DNA of 32,505 bases from positions 1 to 32,505 of the forward strand of contig CACXDC010000052.1 of assembly GCA_902766365.1 (NCBI GenBank), written 5' to 3'. This stretch comes from an uncultured Lachnospiraceae bacterium. GTDB lineage: Bacteria; Bacillota; Clostridia; Lachnospirales; Lachnospiraceae. A program made the translations under genes and the position numbers. How positions within the stretch are numbered: the first letter of the stretch is position 1; the number at the start of each line of letters is the position of its first letter. Of the stretch, positions 25,960-32,505 are shown piece after piece. The notes beneath the pieces were generated by a model that did not search any database, was not told where the DNA came from, and was given only the letters and a program-made list of their open reading frames with translations.

Positions 25960-26555
25960 TGGATCTTTATAGCGGATATATTAACAAATTAATTGATGAG
26001 CTGGCAGCTCTTCCGGGAATCGGAAACAAGTCTGCACAGCGTCTGGCATTTCATCTGATCAATATGCCAAAGGACAAGGTGGCCAGACTGTCAAAGACGA
26101 TCCTGGATGCCAAAGAGCATGTCCGCTATTGCAAGGAATGTTATACTCTGACGGATGATGAACTCTGTCCCATCTGCAGAAATGAAAAAAGAGATCACAG
26201 CACGATCATGGTGGTAGAGAATACCAGAGATCTTGCAGCTTATGAGAAAACAGGTAAATATGAAGGGGTATATCATGTGCTTCATGGGGCAATATCGCCC
26301 ATGCTCGGGATCGGACCGTCAGATATCAAACTGAAGGAACTGATCGAGAGGCTGAAAGGAGACGTGCAGGAAGTGATCATCGCCACCAACTCAAGTCTGG
26401 AGGGCGAGACCACCGCCATGTATATCGGAAAGCTCATTAAGCCTACAGGAATCAAAGTAACAAGGATCGCCAGCGGTGTGCCGGTAGGGGGCGACCTGGA
26501 ATATATTGATGAAGTTACCCTGCTGCGGGCACTGGAGGGAAGAACAGAAATATAA
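25959..26555 (+). CDS. recR: Recombination mediator RecR
   Basis: RecR works with RecO (and RecF) to load RecA onto gapped DNA. The 198-residue protein has an N-terminal helix-hairpin-helix ([17 protein letters not shown], 18-34) and a four-Cys zinc finger (C58, C61, C70, C73). A Toprim domain follows, starting [16 protein letters not shown] near residue 81. The C-terminus includes [28 protein letters not shown]. Length is typical. The ATG overlaps the ybaB stop, so translation is coupled. Confidence 0.96.
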   Translation: MDLYSGYINKLIDELAALPGIGNKSAQRLAFHLINMPKDKVARLSKTILDAKEHVRYCKECYTLTDDELCPICRNEKRDHSTIMVVENTRDLAAYEKTGKYEGVYHVLHGAISPMLGIGPSDIKLKELIERLKGDVQEVIIATNSSLEGETTAMYIGKLIKPTGIKVTRIASGVPVGGDLEYIDEVTLLRALEGRTEI

Positions 26556-26576
26556 CACGAGAGGGGTTATCAGAAA

Positions 26577-27617
26577 ATGGCAGTAAGAACAGAAGTATTT
26601 GGCAAAATGAAAGACGGTCGGGAGATCACAAGATTTTTTATCAGCAATGGAAAAGGCATGGAGGCAGGTGTCATTAATTATGGCGCGATTCTCGTAAACC
26701 TTCTGGTTCCGGATAAGAACGGACAGACTGCAGATGTGGTCCTTGGTTATGATACACTTGAGCCTTATTTTGAAAACGGAAGCTGTTTTGGTGCGACCAT
26801 CGGACCAAATGCCAATAGAATTGCGAATGCCAGCTTTGTGCTGGAGGGAAAGAAATATGAACTTGCAAAGAACGACGGGGAAAACAATCTTCACAGTGAT
26901 GCAGACCTTGGTTATCACAAGAGGATATGGGATGCACAGATCGAAGGAAATGGCGTGAAATTCACACTGGAGGATGCAGATGGTTCCATGGGATTTCCGG
27001 GAAACAAGAGGGTTTCAGTTACCTATACTGTAACAGAAGAAAATGAACTTCAGATCCATTATCACGGAGAAAGTGACAGAAATACGATCCTGAATATGAC
27101 AAATCATTCCTACTTTAACCTTGCAGGACATGATGCAGGCAGAATTGAAGGACATAAGCTGCTGCTTCATGCAGCAAATTATACACCGGTACTGCCGGGT
27201 GCGATCCCTACAGGAGAGATTGCTTCTGTAAAAGGGACACCTTTTGATTTTACAGCAGAGAAGGAGATCGGAAGGGACATTAACGAAGACAATGAACAGT
27301 TAAAGCTCTGCAAGGGCTTTGACCATAATTTTGTAATAGATGGTGACTATGGCACCTTGCGGGAGGCTGCAAGAGTGACAGAGGAAACCTCCGGCAGAGT
27401 CATGACAGTACTGACGGATCTGCCCGGTGTGCAGTTCTATGCAGGAAACTGTATTGGCAGAACGACAGGAAAGAACGGGGCAGTGTACGCAGAAAGAAGC
27501 GGACTTGCGCTTGAAACCCAGTATTACCCGGATACTGCCAATGAACCGGGATTTCCGTCCGCAGTATTTGGACCTGAAAGGGCATATGATACAGTAACTG
27601 TTTATCGTTTTGCCTGA
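26577..27617 (+). CDS. galM: Galactose mutarotase (aldose 1-epimerase)
   Basis: This enzyme interconverts alpha and beta anomers of aldoses such as galactose and glucose. The 346-residue protein has GATIGPNANRIANASF near residue 64, NNLHSD near 101 (first catalytic His region), NMTNHSYFNLAGH near 175 (second His) and ALETQYYPDTANEPGFPS near residue 312 with the catalytic Glu. Length is normal. It starts 21 bases after recR with the ribosome-binding site GAGAGGGG, so it is probably read with dnaX-ybaB-recR, although the function is unrelated. The 94 bases after it contain no clear terminator. Confidence 0.93.
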   Translation: MAVRTEVFGKMKDGREITRFFISNGKGMEAGVINYGAILVNLLVPDKNGQTADVVLGYDTLEPYFENGSCFGATIGPNANRIANASFVLEGKKYELAKNDGENNLHSDADLGYHKRIWDAQIEGNGVKFTLEDADGSMGFPGNKRVSVTYTVTEENELQIHYHGESDRNTILNMTNHSYFNLAGHDAGRIEGHKLLLHAANYTPVLPGAIPTGEIASVKGTPFDFTAEKEIGRDINEDNEQLKLCKGFDHNFVIDGDYGTLREAARVTEETSGRVMTVLTDLPGVQFYAGNCIGRTTGKNGAVYAERSGLALETQYYPDTANEPGFPSAVFGPERAYDTVTVYRFA

Positions 27618-27711
27618 AAGTCGAACAATTAAGAAAAAGCCGGACGGGCTGTGACAGAAAGCGCATAGAATTTCCGATATGATGAAGAAAAACAGATATC
27701 ATGGAGGGACT

Positions 27712-28347
27712 ATGCGCTTACCTTGGATAGTAAGGCAGATCGGAAATGCTTCCGGAAAGGACCGGATCTACATAGAAGATTATGCCTGTTCTTTTTTGGA
27801 AAACTGCAGAAAAGAGGAATCTCTGCTTCCCGTCAGGGCTGCACTGTATGGATACGCACTGCAGAAAGGAGAAAGCCACATCTATCTGATTTATGGTGTT
27901 TCCCATATTGTGGTAGAACTTCAGCAGGGGAGGAGCCAGGAGCAGATCAGGGAGATGTTTTTCCCGGAATATGAGCTGATCGGATATGTCAATCTGTATG
28001 CCGGCCAGACAATGTTTGAAAATCCGGCATCTCAGGACACTTCCGGGAAAGCAGGATTTTTTATCTTTTATGAAAACAATGAGGCCATGCAGAATTATAT
28101 GATATTCTGCAATAAAAGAAAACAGAGAATGTCAGAGAACCACAGATCAGGCGTTAAAGAGGATAAACACCTGGGGGTGAAAGGTGAAAGCGGCAGGAGA
28201 CAGGGGAAGTGGACCGGCTTTTTTCAGATTTTTCTTCTGGCAGTTCTCATTCTGCTGACGGCAACAGCCTCTCTTGCGATTGGGGACTATACTGCCATGC
28301 GGGAATTTGCACTTATGGCGGCAAGGGCATTGCAGGGAGCCGGTTAA
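27712..28347 (+). CDS. Uncharacterised protein with one C-terminal membrane segment
   Basis: I do not recognise a named family. With the start at ATG 27712 (just after GGAGGG) the protein has 211 residues. An in-frame ATG at 27679 would add 11 residues but lacks a ribosome-binding site. Residues 1-115 look like a compact soluble domain (MRLPWIVRQIGN, then an acidic IYIEDYACSFLE, several beta-like stretches such as SHIYLIYGVSHIVVEL, and FFIFYENNEAMQNYMIF). A basic, Gly/Lys-rich linker follows (about 120-166). One hydrophobic segment spans about 168-192 (FFQIFLLAVLILLTATASLAIG). It lies 21 bases before the DUF5711-like gene, which is also a one-TM protein, suggesting a shared envelope role. Confidence 0.75.
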   Translation: MRLPWIVRQIGNASGKDRIYIEDYACSFLENCRKEESLLPVRAALYGYALQKGESHIYLIYGVSHIVVELQQGRSQEQIREMFFPEYELIGYVNLYAGQTMFENPASQDTSGKAGFFIFYENNEAMQNYMIFCNKRKQRMSENHRSGVKEDKHLGVKGESGRRQGKWTGFFQIFLLAVLILLTATASLAIGDYTAMREFALMAARALQGAG

Positions 28348-28368
28348 CAGGATATCTGGAGAAAAAAT

Positions 28369-29580
28369 ATGTCAAACATTCGGGACTATTTAAAAGAAAG
28401 AGAAAAACGTCAACAGACCGAAAAGACCACTGGTTACAGAGAAAAGATCAGGGGACATAAGCTGACTATATTTTACAGGGCAGCGCTTGGAGTTATTTTG
28501 GTTGCGGCTGTGCTGTTCTTTTTTATATTTCAGTGGAAGAATAAAGTCTTTACAGAAAGCGTGATCACAGGTTCTACGCCGGTGACGATTGCTCAGGGAG
28601 CCAGCGTAAGGGCACTTGGGACACGGGTGCTGTTATACAGTAAAGACGGTGTCAGTTCGCTGGATGAAAAAGGAAATGTGCTCTGGAACCAGACCTTTGA
28701 AATGCAGAATCCCATGACTGCGATCTGCGGAAATGTAGCGGCGATCGGTGATTACAATGGCAGGACAATTTATGTGGTAAGCGGGGACAAGCAGCTTGGC
28801 ACTGTGAATACCAATCTGCCGATCCGGAAGATCTGTGTATCTGAAAACGGAGTTGTGGCAGCAGTCCTGGACGATTCTGATGTGACAAGGATCCTCCTTT
28901 ACAATGGAAATGAAAATACGGATACTTCTATCGTAGATATCAAGGCTACTATGGATAAGAGCGGGTATCCCCTAAGTATCTCTCTTTCACCAAATGGGAA
29001 ACTTCTTGCCATTTCCTATCTCCATGTTGACAGCGGGGAAATGAAGTCAACGGTCGCCTTCTTTAATTTTGGAGAAGTGGGAAAAAATGAAAGTGATAAT
29101 TATGTGAGTGGTTTTGATTATGTTGATACGGTAGTGCCTTATGTACAGTTCATGAGCAGCAGTAATGCCTTTGCTGTTTCAGATGACAGAATTATATTCT
29201 TTTCCGGAAGTGAAAAGCCGAATACTACGGCTGTAGCATTGCTGGATGAAGAGGTACAGGGAATTTATTACAATGAAAGCTATGTAGGACTGGTATACAG
29301 AGATCAGAGTGGAGAAGCTGCCTACCGGCTGGATGTTTATAATACAGGTGGTGACAAGATCCATTCCCTGCTGATCGATATGGACTATTCAGATATTGTA
29401 TTTTCCAAAGATCAGATCATCATTTATAATGATATGGACTGCCGAATCTGTAATATCAGTGGAGTGGACCGGTTTACCGGTACTTTTGAAAAACCGGTAA
29501 GCCTGCTGATACCTACTTCTTCTGCTTACAAATACACAGCAGTGACCAGCAGCTCGGTTGATACGATGGAATTAAAATAG
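28369..29580 (+). CDS. DUF5711-like membrane-anchored beta-propeller-type protein
   Basis: Function unknown; it resembles the DUF5711 family as I recall it from Lachnospiraceae. The 403-residue protein has a basic cytosolic N-terminus (1-38) and one membrane segment (about 39-58, GVILVAAVLFFFIFQW). A long extracytoplasmic part contains repeated blade-like units: VRALGTRVLLYSKDGVSSLDEKGNVLWNQ, ICGNVAAIGDYNGRTIYVVS, ISLSPNGKLLAISYLHVDSG and others, as in WD40/PQQ-type propellers. The start ATG follows CTGGAG. It lies between the one-TM protein and the CvpA-family protein, 18 bases from the latter. It may be a sensor or scaffold at the cell surface, but nothing here proves that. Confidence 0.75.
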   Translation: MSNIRDYLKEREKRQQTEKTTGYREKIRGHKLTIFYRAALGVILVAAVLFFFIFQWKNKVFTESVITGSTPVTIAQGASVRALGTRVLLYSKDGVSSLDEKGNVLWNQTFEMQNPMTAICGNVAAIGDYNGRTIYVVSGDKQLGTVNTNLPIRKICVSENGVVAAVLDDSDVTRILLYNGNENTDTSIVDIKATMDKSGYPLSISLSPNGKLLAISYLHVDSGEMKSTVAFFNFGEVGKNESDNYVSGFDYVDTVVPYVQFMSSSNAFAVSDDRIIFFSGSEKPNTTAVALLDEEVQGIYYNESYVGLVYRDQSGEAAYRLDVYNTGGDKIHSLLIDMDYSDIVFSKDQIIIYNDMDCRICNISGVDRFTGTFEKPVSLLIPTSSAYKYTAVTSSSVDTMELK

Positions 29581-29598
29581 AAAAGGACGAAGGAGCGG

Positions 29599-29991
29599 AT
29601 GTATTATTTTTCACTGGCGATAGTTGCGCTGATCTTTATCTGGCGGATTGTTGCAGGCGCAAAAAAAGGAATGGTAAAGGAACTGATCTCACTGATCGTC
29701 ATGGTGGCAGCAGGCTTTTGCGTGATCCTGATCATGGGGGCTCTGAACAGTTATTTTGATCAGAAGATCGGTCAGGTGGTACAGTTCATCTGTGTTCTGT
29801 TTGCGGTCTGCCTGGTATACCGGCTTGTGAGCGTACTGTTTACTTCACTGAAGCTGATCTCGGGTCTGCCAGTGATCCGCTGGCTTGACAGACTGCTTGG
29901 AATGGTGCTCGGGGGTGTGGAGGCAGGACTGATTACGGCTTTTCTGGTACGGGTAGTAAAGGAACTTGGCCTGACATTTTTATCCATATGA
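29599..29991 (+). CDS. CvpA family membrane protein
   Basis: CvpA-family proteins are small integral membrane proteins; the founding member was linked to colicin V production, and the general role is unclear. The 130-residue protein has about four hydrophobic segments (2-17, 28-49, 59-80, 96-116) and the family-like start FIWRIVAGAKKGMVKELISLI with a GWxKG-like turn. It ends in GMVLGGVEAGLITAFLV. The ribosome-binding site is AAGGAG. It is the last gene before a roughly 490-base leader region belonging to cstA. Confidence 0.75.
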   Translation: MYYFSLAIVALIFIWRIVAGAKKGMVKELISLIVMVAAGFCVILIMGALNSYFDQKIGQVVQFICVLFAVCLVYRLVSVLFTSLKLISGLPVIRWLDRLLGMVLGGVEAGLITAFLVRVVKELGLTFLSI

Positions 29992-30032
29992 CAGAATAAA
30001 AAAGATCAATCAAAAAAATTAATAAAAAGCAA

Positions 30033-30060
30033 TTGACATTTTAGAAAAAGGGACTAAAAT
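30033..30060 (+). promoter_or_regulatory. Promoter of the T-box/cstA transcript
   Basis: A perfect TTGACA (30033-30038), a 16-base spacer and TAAAAT (30055-30060) lie just ahead of the T-box RNA. The start site would be near 30067. Confidence 0.75.
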
Positions 30061-30067
30061 AGTCCAT

Positions 30068-30351
30068 AGTTTTAGAAATGAAATGCAGAGAGCAGGACAG
30101 GATGTTTTCCGGGAAGCATAGACAGAGAGCCGGCGGTTGGTGCGAGACGGTATGTGAAGGAAGAGCATTATCCCCTGAGAGCAGTTCGGGTGAAGCGGTC
30201 AGTAATCCGAAACGGAGATCCACCGTTACAGGGATACGTATTCAGCAGCAGTGCGGATATGATAAGAGAGGTCAATTTTATTGGCAATTGAAGTGGTACC
30301 GCGGAGAACACATCTTCGTCTTCTGAGTGATCAGAAGACGGAGATTTTTTT
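30068..30351 (+). promoter_or_regulatory. T-box riboswitch (tRNA-sensing leader) upstream of cstA
   Basis: The T-box sequence AATTGAAGTGGTACCGCGG (30286-30304) is nearly textbook; it pairs with the free acceptor end of uncharged tRNA and forms the antiterminator. Upstream, AGAGAGCCGG followed by GGTTGGTGCGAG (around 30124-30147) is the distal stem I signature that docks on the tRNA elbow. A strong terminator hairpin follows. Uncharged tRNA should therefore permit transcription of cstA. The specifier is not certain. The usual AGUA loop-E strand is not obvious; opposite the expected position a GAA precedes GGA (30159-30161), which would be a glycine codon, but other registers exist. Confidence 0.95.
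30312..30351 (+). terminator. Regulated intrinsic terminator of the T-box
   Basis: ATCTTCGTCTTCTGA (30312-30326) pairs with TCAGAAGACGGAGAT (30331-30345), with one wobble and a GTGA loop, then seven T. This is the off-state terminator that competes with the antiterminator. Confidence 0.9.
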
Positions 30352-30404
30352 ATGTGTTAAGAAGCTGTAAAGATTCCGTGAAACTACAGGTTTTCTGATG
30401 TCAG

Positions 30405-30440
30405 ACACCGGGATTCAGCAAATGACTGAATACAGGGTGT
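30405..30440 (+). other. Hairpin in the leader between the T-box terminator and cstA
   Basis: ATTCAG (30413-30418) pairs with CTGAAT (30426-30431), and ACACC (30405-30409) with GGTGT (30436-30440), separated by an internal loop. No T-run follows, so it is not a terminator. It lies about 40 bases before the cstA ATG. The rest of 30352-30482 holds only the AGAGGAGAGAG ribosome-binding site. Confidence 0.4.
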
Positions 30441-30482
30441 TGAACATATATCTATATTATTGATAGAAGAGGAGAGAGTATT

Positions 30483-32171
30483 ATGAACACACTGGTTATC
30501 GTACTGGTTGCAGGCGTATGCCTGGCAGCAGGCTATCTGTTTTATGGAAGATGGCTTGCAAAGACATGGGGGATCGATCCCAATGCCAAAACTCCTGCCG
30601 TAACAAAAGAGGACGGACAGGATTATGTACCTACAAATGGATGGACAGTATTTGCCCATCAGTTTTCATCCATTGCCGGAGCGGGCCCTGTAACAGGTGC
30701 TATTCAGGCAGCCGTATTTGGATGGGTTCCGGTATTTCTCTGGATCGTCCTTGGCGGTATTTTCTTTGGTGCAGTCACTGACTTTGGTGCACTGTATGCC
30801 AGCGTCAAGAACGAAGGAAAATCCATGGGACTTCTGATCGAACAGTATATCGGAAAAACAGGACGTAAGTTGTTCCTTTTGTTCTGCTGGTTATTTACCC
30901 TGATCGTTATCGCTGCATTTGCTGACATGGTTGCAGGCACTTTTAATGCCTATACCGTAGTGGATGGTGTATCACAGCTTTCTGACGCTGCGAAGACAAA
31001 TGGAGCGGCCGGAAGCATTTCTCTGCTGTTTATCGTATTTGCTGTTGTATTTGGCCTGATCCAGAAGAAGTTCAAACTGACAGGCTGGAAGCAGGTTGTA
31101 GTTGGACTGATCTGTACAGTGGCAGCTTTTGCAATTGGTATGGCATGCCCGATCACAGCAACCAAGGACACATGGAGCTATATCACATTTGCCTATATCT
31201 TCCTGGCAGCAGTACTTCCGATGTGGCTTCTGATGCAGCCGAGGGATTATATGACAACCTTTATGTTTGCAGGAATGATCCTCGGAGCAGTCATCGGACT
31301 TCTGGTCGCACATCCTAAAATGAATCTGCCTGCATTTACCGGATTCCATAATGATGCACTGGGAGATCTGTTCCCAATCCTGTTTGTAACTGTTGCCTGT
31401 GGTGCGGTTTCAGGATTCCACAGTCTGGTTTCCTCAGGAACCTCATCAAAGACGGTTGCGAATGAAAAGGATATGCTTAAGGTTGGTTATGGTGCCATGA
31501 TCCTGGAAAGCTTACTGGCGATCCTTGCTCTCTGCGTAGCAGGTGCGGCTGCAGCAGCTGATGGTACCGCAGCAAGTGGAACACCGTTCCAGATCTTTTC
31601 ATCAGGTGTAGCCGGATTCTTTGAAATGTTTGGAATTCCTGTATATGCGGCACAGTGCTTCATGACAATGTGCGTATCTGCACTGGCACTGACAAGCCTT
31701 GACTCTGTAGCCAGGATCGGACGTATGTCATTCCAGGAGCTGTTCAGCGTAGATGATATGGAGCATGCAGAAGGCTGGAGAAAGGTTCTTTGCAATAAGT
31801 ATTTTGCAACAGTACTGACACTTGCCTGTGGATTTATCCTGACCAAGATCGGATATGCCAACATCTGGCCACTGTTTGGGAGTGCGAACCAGTTACTGAG
31901 TGCGCTGGTACTGATCACACTCTGTGTATTCCTGAAGGTAACCGGAAGACAGAACAAAACGCTGTTTCCTCCGCTGATCATCATGCTTTGTGTAACCTTT
32001 ACTGCACTGGTTGAACGTACGATAGGTCTTGTAAAGGCATACAGTGCAGGAACAGCAGTATTCCTGGTAGAAGGTCTGCAGCTTATCATTGCAATCCTCC
32101 TGATGATTCTTGGTGTTACGATCGTAGTACATTCAGGAAAAGAGCTTGTAAAGAAAAAAGCACAGAATTGA
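30483..32171 (+). CDS. cstA: CstA family carbon starvation/peptide-pyruvate transporter
   Basis: CstA-family proteins are multi-pass transporters tied to peptide and pyruvate uptake in enteric bacteria. The 562-residue protein has many hydrophobic segments and hallmark blocks: GYLFYGRWLAKTWGIDP near the N-terminus, DYVPTNGWTVFAHQFSSIAGAGPVTGAIQAA (about 40-75), VTDFGALYASVKNEGKSMG near 98, and the SGFHSLVSSGTSSKTV block near residue 308. The ATG follows AGAGGAGAGAG. The long leader carries a T-box, so expression should follow the charging level of one tRNA. That points to amino-acid or peptide supply rather than carbon starvation in this organism (inference). A terminator follows at 32263-32305. 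Confidence 0.92.
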   Translation: MNTLVIVLVAGVCLAAGYLFYGRWLAKTWGIDPNAKTPAVTKEDGQDYVPTNGWTVFAHQFSSIAGAGPVTGAIQAAVFGWVPVFLWIVLGGIFFGAVTDFGALYASVKNEGKSMGLLIEQYIGKTGRKLFLLFCWLFTLIVIAAFADMVAGTFNAYTVVDGVSQLSDAAKTNGAAGSISLLFIVFAVVFGLIQKKFKLTGWKQVVVGLICTVAAFAIGMACPITATKDTWSYITFAYIFLAAVLPMWLLMQPRDYMTTFMFAGMILGAVIGLLVAHPKMNLPAFTGFHNDALGDLFPILFVTVACGAVSGFHSLVSSGTSSKTVANEKDMLKVGYGAMILESLLAILALCVAGAAAAADGTAASGTPFQIFSSGVAGFFEMFGIPVYAAQCFMTMCVSALALTSLDSVARIGRMSFQELFSVDDMEHAEGWRKVLCNKYFATVLTLACGFILTKIGYANIWPLFGSANQLLSALVLITLCVFLKVTGRQNKTLFPPLIIMLCVTFTALVERTIGLVKAYSAGTAVFLVEGLQLIIAILLMILGVTIVVHSGKELVKKKAQN

Positions 32172-32262
32172 TAAGAGAGATGAAGGAAGGATTCGTATTT
32201 CGTATATATCATATATTGGAAGAAGTTGTGTGCGGAATCTCTCTGTAAAATAAAAAGAATGG

Positions 32263-32305
32263 AAAGGAGCTGTTCCGGTATTTGCCTTGGAAACGGCTCC
32301 TTTTT
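32263..32305 (+). terminator. Terminator after cstA
   Basis: AAAGGAGCTGTTCC (32263-32276) pairs with GGAAACGGCTCCTTT (32289-32303) with a small bulge and a 12-base loop, followed by a T-run. Confidence 0.8.
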
Positions 32306-32335
32306 CGTCTGATGAAAAAACTCTAAAATTAGGTA

Positions 32336-32365
32336 TTGACATTACGTTTAACACGGTGCTATAAT
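32336..32365 (+). promoter_or_regulatory. Strong promoter at the right edge (first of two)
   Basis: A perfect TTGACA (32336-32341), an 18-base spacer and a perfect TATAAT (32360-32365) with an extended -10 TGC. The transcript would start near 32372, at the beginning of a repeat/hairpin element. Confidence 0.75.
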
Positions 32366-32370
32366 CAAAT

Positions 32371-32417
32371 TCCACCGTCAAGAGAGACCGGTAAGAGATC
32401 CGGTGTGACGGAAAGGA
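32371..32417 (+). repeat. Tandem direct repeat that also folds as a nested hairpin
   Basis: AAGAGAGACCGGT (32380-32392) is followed directly by AAGAGATCCGGT (32393-32404). As RNA, CCGTC (32375-32379) pairs with GACGG (32407-32411), ACCGG (32387-32391) pairs with CCGGT (32400-32404), and the outer TCC can pair with GGA (32415-32417). It begins at the predicted start site of the first edge promoter. It could be an operator or a structured 5' leader. A second simple hairpin, TTTTCCT against AGGAAAA, follows at 32420-32437. Confidence 0.45.
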
Positions 32418-32465
32418 TGTTTTCCTGAGAAGGAAAAACAAAAATAAAAAAATCTCAAAAAAGTG

Positions 32466-32494
32466 TTGACACAGACAGAAACACATGATATTAT
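32466..32494 (+). promoter_or_regulatory. Second promoter at the right edge
   Basis: TTGACA (32466-32471), a 17-base spacer and TATTAT (32489-32494) with TGA before the -10. It probably drives a gene beyond the window, in tandem with the promoter at 32336-32365. Confidence 0.7.
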
Positions 32495-32505
32495 ATCAGA
32501 GTTGC

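Noticed and set aside
21693-30370. Shared 14-mer TTAAGAAGCTGTAA near 21692 and 30356
   Set aside because: A repeated 14-mer is expected by chance about once in a window of this size and composition, and the flanks differ.
30440-30460. Extra promoter right before cstA (TTGAAC and TATTAT)
   Set aside because: The spacing is only 9 bases, far from the 16-18 needed.
1-32505. CRISPR array, tRNA, rRNA, insertion sequence, prophage or toxin-antitoxin genes
   Set aside because: No repeat-spacer pattern, cloverleaf-like sequence, rRNA signature, transposase or phage-type protein was seen.

Overview
The window looks like part of a chromosome from an anaerobic, spore-forming Firmicute of class Clostridia, most likely family Lachnospiraceae (Blautia/Ruminococcus/Dorea-like). 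This is judged from protein content and style, not from a database search. Supporting points are spoVG, the paired glgC/glgD, a DnaD/DnaI-type primosome, a T-box leader, purine-rich coding strands, frequent GTG/TTG starts, and a DUF5711-like protein. I see no tRNA, rRNA, CRISPR array, insertion sequence, prophage or plasmid gene. Nearly all of it is core chromosome. Many of the genes (prs, spoVG, pth-mfd, dnaX-ybaB-recR, dnaD/dnaI) lie near oriC in Bacillus subtilis, so this may be an origin-proximal region, although dnaA/dnaN are absent.

Layout. Bases 1-4425 are transcribed leftward: murC, then dnaD-dnaI-prs, with prs running off the left edge. A cluster of DnaA-box-like 9-mers (2897-3044) sits between murC and the dnaD promoter. 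At 4426-4751 the strand switches through a divergent promoter region with a perfect dyad, and every later gene is rightward. These are glgC-glgD (ADP-glucose synthesis for glycogen), spoVG, pth-mfd, and a large phosphate cluster. The phosphate cluster is pstS-pstC-pstA-pstB-phoU, a Na/Pi cotransporter with a PhoU-like tail, and a PhoP/PhoR-type two-component pair. A PseC-like sugar aminotransferase and a family 2 glycosyltransferase follow, closely spaced. Then come a 6-phosphofructokinase, dnaX-ybaB-recR-galM, and three poorly characterised envelope genes (a one-TM protein, a DUF5711-like protein and a CvpA-family protein). The last gene is a CstA-family transporter preceded by a full T-box riboswitch. 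The right edge holds tandem promoters and a repeat/hairpin element for a gene outside the window.

How the parts work together. The phosphate block reads as one regulon: a Pho-box-like array of 11-bp-phased hexamers precedes pstS, and the sensor/regulator pair is encoded downstream in the same direction, which suggests autoregulation. The surface-sugar genes behind phoR suggest that envelope glycan changes could be tied to phosphate status (inference). The T-box puts the CstA transporter under uncharged-tRNA control, which favours a role in amino-acid or peptide supply. No wholly new system is evident. The points most worth a second look are the DnaA-box cluster upstream of the primosome operon, the T-box/CstA pairing with its atypical stem I, and the structured repeat between tandem promoters at the right edge.
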